Shown here: positions 45,209-54,868 of the stretch, one piece after another
Layout of the letters: each line of letters begins with the position of its first letter
How positions within the stretch are numbered: position 1 is the stretch's first letter
Origin: Gracilaria caudata
Taxonomy: Eukaryota; Rhodophyta; Florideophyceae; Gracilariales; Gracilariaceae
Assembly: GCA_030374735.1 (NCBI GenBank)
Contig: JASCIV010000011.1
Coordinates: forward strand, 1-64,000
Reading direction: 5' to 3'
Length of the DNA: 64,000 nt
Position numbers and translations under genes: made by a program
The notes under the pieces: model-generated
What the model was told of the DNA's origin: nothing
The model's database searches: none
What the model saw: the letters and a program-made list of their open reading frames with translations, nothing else

Positions 45209-47160
45209 GGAAAGTCAAGTTGAATCCATTTGGAAAAGTACTAGGGGTGTATCAGGACCGTCACGACAGCCTTCAGATTCTGGAAACGATGCACGGGCTT
45301 CTCTTTTCATTACGAATGCGAGAGAAAAACTGCATCGCCTTTTGGCACCTCATAGAGCCTCACAACGTCTACTGCAGTTGATTTGCACGCATATACAGCA
45401 AAGAATGCCTGACAGATTTTCGACTGATGAATTATACGCTCCTTTGAAAGCCGTTGTAGACTTTGAGCCGGTTTACTTCTTGGAAAGCGGTCATCAGGGG
45501 GTCCTCGATACTATCTTTCAAACCCTTGACAACAGCACTTTGTGGGATGAGGGATTATTGAGTCAACGAAGTGGGACATGTGAGCTTATTCCATTTGTGC
45601 AAAGGCGTATTGTGTAGAGCAAAACGACCTCGTAAGGGATTGGTGCTCATACTCTTCATAAGAGTTGATCCGGAAGTCCGGTCGAAGCACCACTATTATG
45701 AATACTTATTAGGCTATTCCTATTTTTGGCCCTATTACGGGATGCACAATGGTGGCTTATTATGAGTTGCACACGTGTGTGCGTCTGGCCGCAGTTGGCG
45801 GATGCGCCGTGGCAAGGGGCGGTTGGTTGCACACGTGTGACGTGATGGCCAGCAATGCTGGATACTTAGGATATTCTAGCTGTAGCTACAGTAGCACGAC
45901 ATATAGTGTCATGACACTGCGACTGTGCTCAGTAAACCTCCGCCGAGGAGGACTTGGCTCTGACTTTCTTGCCGCGTTCGCACGGAATAGCCCTTTGCGG
46001 GGAATCCCGTCGACACTACGGGCTAGTCATCCACCTCTACCACTGAGGAGTGCACTTCCGTCGTTACGGACCGTTTATTATTATTATTTCCGTCTTACGG
46101 GCTCTAGCTGCTTCTCCCTGATCCTTCAGATTTGGCCCATCGTTCTGGGAGATATTCCCACACCCTCGTGAGTCTGTGCTACCGCGCGCGGCTCATCTGC
46201 CGGATATTCTCCGGATCGCTCAACCGTTACACGGTTTACTCCACACGCTGTGGCATCCCCACATCGTGGGTTGACGTACCGATTCTTCCCGTTTTCCTCC
46301 GACGGCACGTTCGGCACGGGGCTTCCCGCCTTTACACCCGGCTAGCGCAAGCCCTATTGGAGGGTTCTACCGCTGACCTACCCGCAAGGGAGCAGGTCTG
46401 AACCCCTTGTGGGTGGTCTACCGCGAGGCGGTCTTTTCCTCCGGTGGTTTGCACCACATATTGCAAGTGTTAGGGATGGCAACATTCTAATTACTTTACA
46501 AAATGACTCAGAAAATTCACAAACTGTAGAAGATGCAACGGAAGACATGCGTGTTCTAGTAGCACCAAAGTGGGCGTCCAAAAAATGTGCCAAACTCGCT
46601 CCTCGCATAATAGACCGACTCTTTAAATTGTAATCAAGGCTAACTGGAAATGGAAGAAGAAAAATTCTTCTACCATGATCCGGATGGCTTGAAAAGCTGA
46701 TGGACAGGAACATTTGTATCTCTCGATTAATGCGTAAGGACGATCTTGAGATGCTGAAACTGTACACATCAAAGGCAACTCATGGCAGCTATTTTGGAAA
46801 ATGGGAAGATGCAGATGTTTTGATATGTCCATTGGTAATTAACAGAAGTCAGAAGTCAGAGTCTTGGATCTTTCTGAGGCATGTAGGCAAAAACATGAAA
46901 CTCTTGTTCTGGATCCATGTCAATCTAGCAAGAACGGAAAGCGAAAAGGACTTCATGATGCAATTGATACATTGAAAGCCTTTATGTCATACCATTCAAG
47001 CCCTGCTTGGGGTGGTAGGTACTTCTGCAAAGGACTGGATCTAGGTTTTCCCCAAATTGTCAACATTAAGGACAGTGGAGTATTTTGTTTGATAGCTACT
47101 CGCTTTGAGCTATTAGGACTGAAGTCCTCTTTTACCAATGCTGACGTTGAAGAGTATTGA
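45096..47160 (+). pseudogene. Ulp1-like cysteine protease region, split by a solo LTR
   Basis: The frame begins near 45096, is interrupted at 45612 by the LTR, resumes at 46464 and stops at 46633. C-terminal frames (46700-47160) then carry YFGKWEDADVLICPLVIN, LVLDPCQ and PQIVNIKDSGVFCLIATRF. These match the C48/Ulp1 order of a conserved beta strand, the Asp strand and the Q-x-N-x-x-DCG-x-F loop. The nucleophile Cys of DCG is Ser here, and the His-Trp site falls at a frameshift, so the protease is dead. Ulp1-like domains are known in Kaonashi-type MULEs of plants, which fits the upstream transposase. Confidence 0.5.
45613..46458 (+). mobile_element. Solo LTR (846 bp) with TATTG duplications
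   Basis: It begins TGTAGAGCAAAACG and ends GGTGGTTTGCACCACA. It aligns throughout with the chromovirus LTR family at 10575 and 21603. TATTG flanks both sides (45608-45612 and 46459-46463). Removing 851 bases (LTR plus one duplication) puts the two sides of the Ulp1-like region in the same frame. Confidence 0.93.
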
Positions 47161-47624
47161 TCTAGATTCGCAAATGAGTTTTTTGTTGATAGAGCAACGT
47201 AAATTTACATTAGCGCTATCGTTTCATAATCAGTTTTGCCAATGAGAACAAATCTTTGCATCTTTGTGAGCTGTTCTATATAGCAGAAGATCATTTTTAT
47301 TCCGTACGGAGAATGTCACATTTAAGTTTTTCCCTGTTGCAGTAATGATACTTGTTGTTTAAACGTTCTCTTTGGGTATCAGTCTTTTTAGTTTGTTATG
47401 CAGTGGATTGTCAGTGATAAACATAAACAGGAATTGAGGGTTATGCCTGTGTGTAATGACGGGGAGTAACAGGCGCATGTAGCTGCGTAAAGCACATTGA
47501 CTTGCTTTTTATAACATTTGTGATGTGCAACGCAGTGTTGCTGTGCAAAGGGTTACCTTGGTACGGGCAGTACAGTCAGCATTTTTTCTACCCTTGGTGT
47601 CTACAAAGGGTACGACGGTACCAC

Positions 47625-47765
47625 GCAATAGTCAAATCACATGGCAGATGCTCAGCAGCTCGAAGGAGACGGAAAATGCATTCTCTATTAAAACCCAAAG
47701 CATTGCCTCGATCGAATGCAGTTGAGAAAGAAAGCATACCATCCATTCAATTGTCTTTTAAGTCA
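47625..47765 (+). repeat. Direct repeat D, copy 2
   Basis: It is homologous to 45073-45208, 2.55 kb upstream. Flanks differ on both sides. It may be a piece of a second copy of the Mutator-like element. Confidence 0.8.
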
Positions 47766-48120
47766 CGTATCTGTTTTCAAGTCACGTCGCACTACTAGGG
47801 TTGAGACCGAAATGCGGTTTCACTTGTCCTTAAAGGTCAGCCGCCTCTACAAATGCAGCTGTGAAGCTCGAGCATGGGATGCGCGTTCGGCGTTCGTCAT
47901 ATGGTGGTACTCAGCGGAGACAGTTGCATCTCTCTGTGAGTTGACGTCAGTATGTCTCACAAATGTGTTGAAAGCATCCGTTACAAGTCACTCTTGAGTA
48001 CTGTCTTTAGGGCCTTTCTAGACCTGGACAGCGCACGGCGCCTTTTGTCCCAAAAGACAGGATCGCACAAAATTGGCTTCCGTGCCAGACACGGCGATCT
48101 TGTCTCCACCACTGGTGCCC

Positions 48121-48169
48121 TGTCCACAATATTGGGGTCGCCCTTCGAGCGACCCCAACACTGTGGACA
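48121..48169. repeat. Long hairpin next to Harbinger transposase
   Basis: TGTCCACAATATTGGGGTCG, a 9-base loop, then CGACCCCAACACTGTGGACA: 18 of 20 bases pair. It could be two abutting transposon ends. TTGTCCACAATTG near 50708-50720, on the far side of the Harbinger genes, is a partial match. Confidence 0.65.
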
Positions 48170-48382
48170 ACCGCTCGCGCTTCCTCTACCGCACTTGGAA
48201 TTCCTTGCTCTGAACGAATCGCTGTGTAAACGGTCGTATGGAAAGACGGTCCCAATACGACCGTTGATACGTACGCGTCGCTGTATTTATCGTAATGAAG
48301 CAATAGTTCAAGCGCAATGTGTCTGCCCACCACCTGAATGTTCGCCAATACTTACCAAGGGTGTGCGTGACCGTATTGCGCC

Positions 48383-49634
48383 ATGGATAGCGCCAAAAGA
48401 CGAGCAGCGCTGATGATGATCTTCATGTCTTTTGAAGAACTAGAAATTGATTACAAGGAACTGCTCAATCTGCAACTAAGTTCGAAGAGCAATGTGGCTT
48501 CCGTAATAGCCATCAGAAGCAATGGTGCTGATCACCGCGGCGGTTCAGAAAGAACGACAATGGATCTGTGCCAGGAACTACAGGGATTGGTTTCAAAAGT
48601 TTGCGAGCGTGCCTTCCTTCTCTTGTTGGCCTGTATGGAAGGCATTGTTTCGCGTGCCGTATGGAGTGTTTGAACGCGTAACTAATAAGCTTCGCCCAGA
48701 AATTCAACGCATTGATACAAACTTTAGGAAAGCGATTAGAGCCGAGATCAAAGTGGCAGCCTTCCTAATGTACAGCGGTGGGGCAACACTACAGGATGTT
48801 GGTACGCAGCTTGGCATTGGAAGCAGCACAGTAGATGAATGCGTCAAAGAAGTGAGTAAACGTATATGTGATGATTACAAGGACGCCATACAGTTTCCAG
48901 TTTCTGAAAGCGACGTTGCGGCCGCAATGAAAGGATTCTAAGGTGTCAGGGGTCTACCGTACTGCGTTGGCCCTGTTGACGGTACTCACATACCATGGCC
49001 CCCCTGTCCACAAGACCAGTTTTACGAGTATAGATGTTATAAGGGATTCGCTAGTGTGGTGGTGTTTGCCGTGGCTACAGCAGACAGGAAATTTATCTAC
49101 GTTGATGTAGGACGACCAGGGGTCTACGGAGACAGCACAAAATATAACGAAAGTTCTCTAAAGAAGAACATTAATTCTGGACTCTGGCTCGGGGAAAACA
49201 TACCACACTTAATCATTTCAGATATTTCTGTAAGGCCTTATCTGATTGGAGACTGTGCGTTTACGATTGCAGTGAACATGATGAAGAGCTGCTCGAAGGC
49301 CGAGATTTGTAGCAATCCTGTTCTAAAAACATGGGATTCCATTGCATCGCAGACTCGCAAACCCATTGAATGTGCCTTCGGTATATTGAAAAACAGGTTC
49401 ACAAATCTGAAAGCAGGTATACACATCCATCACGAAAGTGATATTGTATGTTACTTACTGTCATGCTTACTACTGCACAACATGTGCATTGCGGATAATG
49501 AGGATACGGATTACCTCCTGCCGGCAGATGAAGAGGATGAGGGGGAAATGGTGAGTGGGGAGACAACAGCAGGAAAGCGTCAGCGAGACGCTCTTCTTTA
49601 CTACATTCTTAATGAATGCGGAAGCAATGACTAA
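48383..49634 (+). pseudogene. PIF/Harbinger transposase with one in-frame stop
   Basis: The main frame runs from about 48522 to 49634 with a single TAA at 48939. Motifs in order: FRVPYGVFERV (48655) and a helix-turn-helix-like GATLQDVGTQLGIGSSTVDE (48780). Then comes VGPVDGTHIP (first Asp, about 48970), GDCAFT (the second catalytic position, usually GD-[SA]-[AG]-[YF], about 49250), and RKPIECAFGILKNRFTNL (Glu, about 49355-49410), followed by LLLHNMC. This is the DDE_4 superfamily endonuclease. A start at 48383 in another frame (MDSAKRR) implies a frameshift or intron before 48522. Apart from the TAA it looks nearly intact. Confidence 0.88.
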
Positions 49635-49644
49635 GATGGACGCC

Positions 49645-50415
49645 CTACAATTTGTCAACAACTCGTTCCAGTAAATCAAGCATCCTGTTCCGACTCTCCT
49701 CTGACTTCCTCAAGTTCTCTAAGATTTCTTCTTGATGCTTCTCTTGATTTGCAATCAACGAATGCATTGTCTTAGCCTTTGATTCGCGTGTTCTTTGGCG
49801 GCTGCTCGTCAACACTGCAGAAACTGCAGGATGAGATCCTGTATCCAGAACGGCTGGTGGATTGTGTCGAGCCTTTCCGTGTTCTAGCTCATGCATTTCT
49901 TGGAAGAAAGACGGTTTGTCGAACAAATCTTCGTCGTCTGCATCCCGCCCAGATTGACTAATCTTCTGAAAATAAGCTGTATATTCTGCCCTAAGCCGTC
50001 CAAACTTCTTCTGCCATCCTTTAACAGTGCGCTTAACTCCTTCTTCGTTTTGTGCTAATTTAATAGCCATTTCAAACACTTCCTTCAAGGACTTCTTCTG
50101 CTTCTTTTTATCTCCATACCCTGCTTTTTTCATCTTGACAAGCAGGACTTTTATTGTTTGATCTTCATATGTTTGATTAGGAGAGGTTTGCTTTGATGGT
50201 GTTGAAGCTACTTGATGATTGGGGGCATTTTGCCTCGCTGTGTTAACTTGCTGTTCGGCTTGTACACCAGTTGCTCTTTGTTCGTTGGTTTCTGGTGTGG
50301 GACGTTGAGTAATTTCCGCTCTGTTATCTGGATTGTTGGACGATTGAGGAGTAGAGAGGGTATCCATGGCCGAAGGGGAAGGATGATTTGCGATGCTTGG
50401 AGGAGGTAGGGACAT
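49645..50415 (-). CDS. Harbinger Myb/SANT-like partner protein
   Basis: This is an uninterrupted 256-codon frame starting MSLPPPSIANHPSPS. It has a low-complexity Pro/Ser/Gln/Asn N-terminus, then a trihelix-type Myb domain (about residues 85-150, including VKGWQKKFGRLRAEYTAYF) and a C-terminal coiled coil with REKS/NRMLDLLERVV-like repeats. PIF/Harbinger transposons carry such a second protein, which helps the transposase enter the nucleus and bind the ends. It converges with the transposase gene, the two stops being 10 bp apart. Its open frame contrasts with the stop-containing transposase. Confidence 0.75.
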   Translation of the reverse strand: MSLPPPSIANHPSPSAMDTLSTPQSSNNPDNRAEITQRPTPETNEQRATGVQAEQQVNTARQNAPNHQVASTPSKQTSPNQTYEDQTIKVLLVKMKKAGYGDKKKQKKSLKEVFEMAIKLAQNEEGVKRTVKGWQKKFGRLRAEYTAYFQKISQSGRDADDEDLFDKPSFFQEMHELEHGKARHNPPAVLDTGSHPAVSAVLTSSRQRTRESKAKTMHSLIANQEKHQEEILENLRKSEESRNRMLDLLERVVDKL

Positions 50416-50429
50416 CGTGTGATTCCTAG

Positions 50430-51110
50430 TTTAGGGGGAAGAAGCAAATGACAGGGATTCCACTAGCGTTGGGTAAACTTAAAGACTGAGAAAGCTATTT
50501 GTCTGGGTTTCTAGTCACATTGTGACCGAAATTCTGGCTTTGGTTGCTCAAACTTTGCGTCAGAACGTCTCGAACGGTGACAATATTTGTTCGTGCTCTG
50601 GTGAGTGGTTACCGTTTCTAAACTGCACGTGGGTTGTCCAAGTATCAGCGCGGAAGTCGAGGCTGAAAAATTACCAGTGCGACGTGGGTCAGGCGGACAC
50701 GGCGCAGACTTGTCCACAATTGATGTAGAAAAGGCCTTAGGAGAGCTATTGAAACATATCCACAAACGCACAAAGAGACATACATTCAGCTCTGCGTATC
50801 ACGGTACAACCGATGATCGGCAAACGCAGTCACTGCGCCACAACCGAGTCAATGGCGGCCAAAATGAGATATGCGGACACCTGTGAATGTTGAACACGTA
50901 GAGGCCTTGGGGTGGTCGCTGGCCGTGTGCGTTGTTTGCTTTGCGTTGTTTTTTTCGGCCTGCCCCCCTGGAAGTTACAGTACACTCGACGAAATTTGTA
51001 AACGTCACGAGAGTGGCGCCTATCACCAAACGAACTTCTTCCATACTCCCGCAGAAGGTGCACCTCCTTCCTCCTTTGGGATAAATCACTGGAACCGTAG
51101 CCCCAGTTCC
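50430..51110. other. No gene recognised
   Basis: Probably the right flank of the Harbinger element and the left flank of the Tc1 element. Short frames only. A clean right terminal repeat was not found. Confidence 0.4.
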
Positions 51111-51114
51111 CACC

Positions 51115-52380
51115 AACTTACAAATAAAAACAGAACCGAAACTTTTATATCTCAGCGAAATTTTTTAACTGCATAGAATGTGTAATCGAGATAACGGCGC
51201 CTAATAGCCCGTCAATCCTCCCTTCTTTTCAATGACTTTCACTAAACGATCTGGCAGAGACCTGTACAGGTTTTCAACCAATAAATCTGGAATCTGGTTC
51301 CACACATATTCCACCCTGTCCGCCAGTTCCTCAACGCTCTCAAACTGCTTGTGGTCCTCATACACGTGTTTGGCCAGCCAAGCCCAGACGTTCTCAATAA
51401 TATTGAGATCAGGGCTCTTGGCTGGCCCGTCAAGAACATTCACATTATGGTCACTGAGCCATGTTTTTGTAGTATTTGCACGATGGGGACTAGCCCCATC
51501 GTGCATAAAATTCCAGTTCCCTCCTAGTGTGTCCGCCGCATACGGCCAAAGATCCTTGTTGAGGACATCTATATAGGTAGCAGAAGTAATAGAACTATCA
51601 CAAGCAGTAGCCTTACCAGCTCCGTAGTAAGAAATACATCCCCATACCATTCAAGAACGTCCTCCTGGGACCCGTTTAGAAAAAATCTCGGGTTCCTTTC
51701 TCAAGTCATGCCAGTAACAAGCCAGTCCATCCGGACCATCCAACCTGAACTTTATCTCTTCGGAAAAGATAACCTTCTTCCACGAAACAAAGTCCCAAGA
51801 GAGCTTGTTATTAGCCCATAAAAGTCTTTTTTCTTATGACTCACATTCATATAAGGACCGGACTTCATGTTTTTGTACTTCAGATACGAAACTTCTGGCA
51901 ATATTTTTTGAAAACGTTGAGTTGAAACGTTGAGGTCTTACTTTTTTTTGATAGCTACTTGCGATTCATTGGGGCAAGGTGATGTCACGAATGATGGTAC
52001 GCTTGGCCTTGTTAGATATCTTTTGGTTGCGTGGCTTCCCTTGTTTCTGCTGTGACTTCTTTGTCCTTATTAAGAACTGCTGTATAGTTGTACTCTGCGT
52101 ATCAAGCCCTTACGCAATTGCCTGTCGCCTCATGTTGTACTTGGAGTGGGCAAAAATTTGCGCTTTTCGACATTACTTAAACGCTCTTTACGGGGCATTT
52201 TGGTATTGTTTTTGACAATAAAGAGTGTTAGATATTGTCACGGACTGAACTATCAAATGAGTGGCATTGGTTTGGAAATAACTACTGCATAAGCGCGCGC
52301 TTTTTATTTTGAATACATTTGATGGTATAAAACTTTGCAGAGGTATAAAGATTTCGTTGTTTATTGTTGGTCTACACAAG
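51115..52380 (-). mobile_element. Tc1-like transposon
   Basis: It contains a Tc1 transposase relic on the minus strand. Imperfect inverted repeats lie at about 51115-51185 (CGAAACTTTTATATCTCAGC) and, as reverse complement, about 52320-52380 (CGAAATCTTTATACCTCTGC). The outer ends and TA duplication are not certain. Confidence 0.65.
51201..52216 (-). pseudogene. Tc1 transposase (DDE_3)
   Basis: Reading the minus strand: the N-terminal HTH part (from 52216) is broken by several stops. Then comes WKKVIFSEEIKFRLDGPDG (first Asp region, about 51720-51780) and MVWGCISYYGAGKATA (51650). Next is WNFMHDGASPHRANTTKTWL (second Asp) and GPAKSPDLNIIENVWAWLAK (third acidic residue, about 51380-51430). The C-terminal 149 codons (51201-51650) are open. 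Motifs match Tc1 elements with a DD34E-type spacing. Length is close to the usual 340 residues, but the N-terminus is decayed. Confidence 0.82.
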
Positions 52381-52669
52381 AATTGCATTGCCTTTGGCGC
52401 CTGTTTTTTTATCTGAGCATTGCTGTGAGTGTTGTCATGTGGTGCTGTGAGTTCTTTTGGCAGACAGTGTAATAGTTTTAGAATAAGAAGAGAACGCTAT
52501 CTATGAGGTGTAAAATTTTCGTTGAGTGTATATGTCTTGCAGTGGGCTACTTCTGGTCTCCAGAACATTCCGATTGGCAGTAGTTTGGGATAATTTAATC
52601 AAAGGCCCAAAAGTGGCCAATTAATTAAATTATAGGTGCGAAGTGAGAGAGGATCAGCTTTGCTGCTTG
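52381..52669. other. No gene recognised
   Basis: AT-rich spacer between the Tc1 element and the 438-bp MITE; no motif seen. Confidence 0.4.
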
Positions 52670-52672
52670 TTA

Positions 52673-53110
52673 GAGCATCTCCACTGGGGCACGCAAAGAG
52701 CAAAAGAGCAAATACCGTGCGGTTACTTCTACGTAGAAAATTACATTTGTATGACTCTTATTGGCCGCAATGGAGTAGTTTCTGTAGTATCTGTCAGCGT
52801 TTTGCGTGACTTGATGGGCCGATGGCACGTTAAAATTTGTGTTGAAAATCAACATGCGTTTTGCTTTTTTGCTCGAGGGTCGAAAATGTAGAAGGAAATC
52901 GACGTGATTTGCTTTCGAGAAATAACCTCAGAATACTTCTTGAGCAAAACGTGTAAGATCTGTTTGCATGACCTTGATTTCCGGTAAAAATAAGTAATGT
53001 GTTCTTTTTGACCAATGAACTGCCCTGAACAAGCTTACGGCAACAATCGACCGTCAGTGTGAAAGTCTTTTGCTCTTTTGTTTATTTGCTCTCCGCCCGT
53101 GGAGATGCTC
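52673..53110. mobile_element. 438-bp MITE with GAGCATCTCCAC ends and TTA duplication
   Basis: The left end GAGCATCTCCACTGGGGC and right end GTGGAGATGCTC are inverted repeats. AAGAGCAAAAGAGCAAATA near the left is mirrored by the right arm's TTTGCTCTTTTGTTTATTTGCTC. TTA flanks both sides (52670-52672 and 53111-53113). A TTA target duplication is typical of PIF/Harbinger MITEs. No coding capacity is seen. Confidence 0.85.
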
Positions 53111-53113
53111 TTA

Positions 53114-53670
53114 GCGAACCAACTCCCAAATCCCAATGTCACAGGACTGTGGGTTCTGCTGAGAACGATGTCGCGATCACCACCATTAAAACTTTTGCAG
53201 CGTCAAAAAGAAAAACCGCCTTGAGCAAAAAAGAAGGACCAACTGCGTAAAAGAAAGGTATAGGATCTGTGCGTAGCCCTGCGTTGCGCACCTGCTTGAC
53301 ATGACAAAATAGACAACAGTAAAATAAACAGAGGTGTAGCGATGGTCAAGTTTAGATGGTTAGCATCGCAACGCAGTCTAGCATAGAACGCGAGTAAACA
53401 AAACGCGCAGTAGGGGCGCCATAGGTGCGGCCCTTGCAGATCGTTCAAAGCGCTCGCGCCTTGCAGAGTATGCAAACCCAGACGCTCAAGCAGGAGCAAG
53501 ATCAACGCCACCTATAATGGTCCGTTGCGTAATGTGCACACGTGTGCCTCGTAGTCCTATCCGTCTACCTCACAAAAAACACATTCTCGTGCCTCCAATT
53601 TCCAGAAAGGCCACATTCGCGATAGACTGTGTTTGGATTCAGTGCAGAACCAACGCTGTTCTCAAACGCG
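53114..53670. other. Upstream region of pICln-like gene
   Basis: No transposon end or coding motif seen. It presumably holds the promoter of the gene at 53671. No clear TATA box can be assigned. Confidence 0.35.
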
Positions 53671-54093
53671 ATGGTGCGGAATCTCGGTGGTGAATCCTCT
53701 TCGAAAGAAAATGGAACCGAGGTAGAGACATTGATTCTCATAAGATTTGAAAATGTGCGCATGGTCATTGAGTCAGAGCAGCAGTCTCCACCAGGGACCT
53801 TGAAAATAATGCAAGAATCTGTACGGTGGGAATCGGAATCTGCCTCATCATGGGCGGTAGATTTTGCGGACATTAATCTTCATGCCATATCTACTGACGC
53901 ATCTAGTGGGTACCCTCCAAGTATTTATGCTCAGACCGGGGATGATTACAAAGAAGTGCGTTTGATTCCAGAAGAAGCTCGGTTACATGAGCTGTATGAT
54001 GCTTTGTGTGAAGGTGTTGTGCGAAACGAAGATAACACCAGTGAGGACATGGGAGTGCTGAGCATGGGGGAAGATATTAACGAACGGCAATAG
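53671..54093 (+). CDS. pICln-like methylosome subunit
   Basis: 140 codons from the first ATG (MVRNLGGESSS). The protein has a PH-like fold pattern: VRMVIESEQQSPPGTLKI, then ESVRWES (strand with conserved Trp), DFADINLHAISTDA (the most conserved motif of the Voldacs/pICln family, usually Y-x-x-I-x-LHAIS-x-D), PPSIYAQ and VRLIPEEARLHELYDALCEG. In other eukaryotes pICln binds Sm proteins and PRMT5 to steer snRNP assembly. The protein is shorter than the usual 180-240 residues, lacking most of the acidic tail, and a further exon cannot be excluded. The reading frame is open upstream to 53629 without an ATG. Confidence 0.8.
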   Translation: MVRNLGGESSSKENGTEVETLILIRFENVRMVIESEQQSPPGTLKIMQESVRWESESASSWAVDFADINLHAISTDASSGYPPSIYAQTGDDYKEVRLIPEEARLHELYDALCEGVVRNEDNTSEDMGVLSMGEDINERQ

Positions 54094-54868
54094 TGACAGA
54101 CAAGACGTGAAGAACATCCTCTAACCGTGGAAACTACTGAACAGTGCAGCTCACTCGTGATCCGGTGCAAGAGTGTGGACAAGGTGCGTACTGCACCGCG
54201 TCGCACTGTGAGAAGCGTCATGTAACAGTAGATATCTTTCTTTCAGGTAAGCAAGTTGGAAGACGACAGAAAAGCGTCATCTACGGAAGCGGTGATAGCA
54301 ATCAGATGAGACACGATACACTGCCATAAGTCATGTCCAAAAGCTCGTCGTTGCGGATCTGGACGTGGACGACGCTGCGGTGATCCAAGCTATCTAAGGG
54401 TTGGAATGCCGGAAAACTTACAAAGTTCCAACGAAATCAACGTGCCGTTTCCATAAACAGGAGGAGGAGGAAACGGAAGTGCTGCTTTAGCTTTCCTATC
54501 CGGAAGAACAGCACGACCCCAAAACGAAGAATGCTTAGAAGCTTTTCCTGACCTTTTTCTAAAACTCTTTTATTTCTTTTAAGCATTATTCACGGAAACG
54601 TTTCAAAGGAAAATCGCACGGCGCCAGTAGAGAATTGACGGATTTAACCACGACTTTCAATCATCTTTAACAAATTGTTCCATGCTACTAAGGGTAGACC
54701 TTTTTGTTTGTAGACGACTTCATCAAACCCCCATTCCTACCTTCCCACATCACAACAGCCTCGCGTTAGGCGGCAATCAAGACTGCCTTTAGTCTTGATC
54801 TTTCAGCCGGGCAATACCCAGAGCTGAGTTGCTTCGTGTTTCCCCTGTCTATTCCGTCAGAAAGAAGG
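54094..54868. other. Intergenic region pICln-OST3
   Basis: No motif-bearing frame. It contains the 3' end of pICln and the promoter region of the OST3/OST6 gene. Confidence 0.4.

Larger units (their letters stand above)
47161..48382. other. Intervening DNA with one direct-repeat copy
   Basis: It contains copy 2 of repeat D (47625-47765) and the hairpin at 48121-48169. The long open frame 47952-48413 has no recognisable domain. Confidence 0.4.

Noticed and set aside
47952..48413. 153-codon frame before the Harbinger transposase
   Set aside because: It runs through the hairpin and into the transposase start in a different frame, with no motif.
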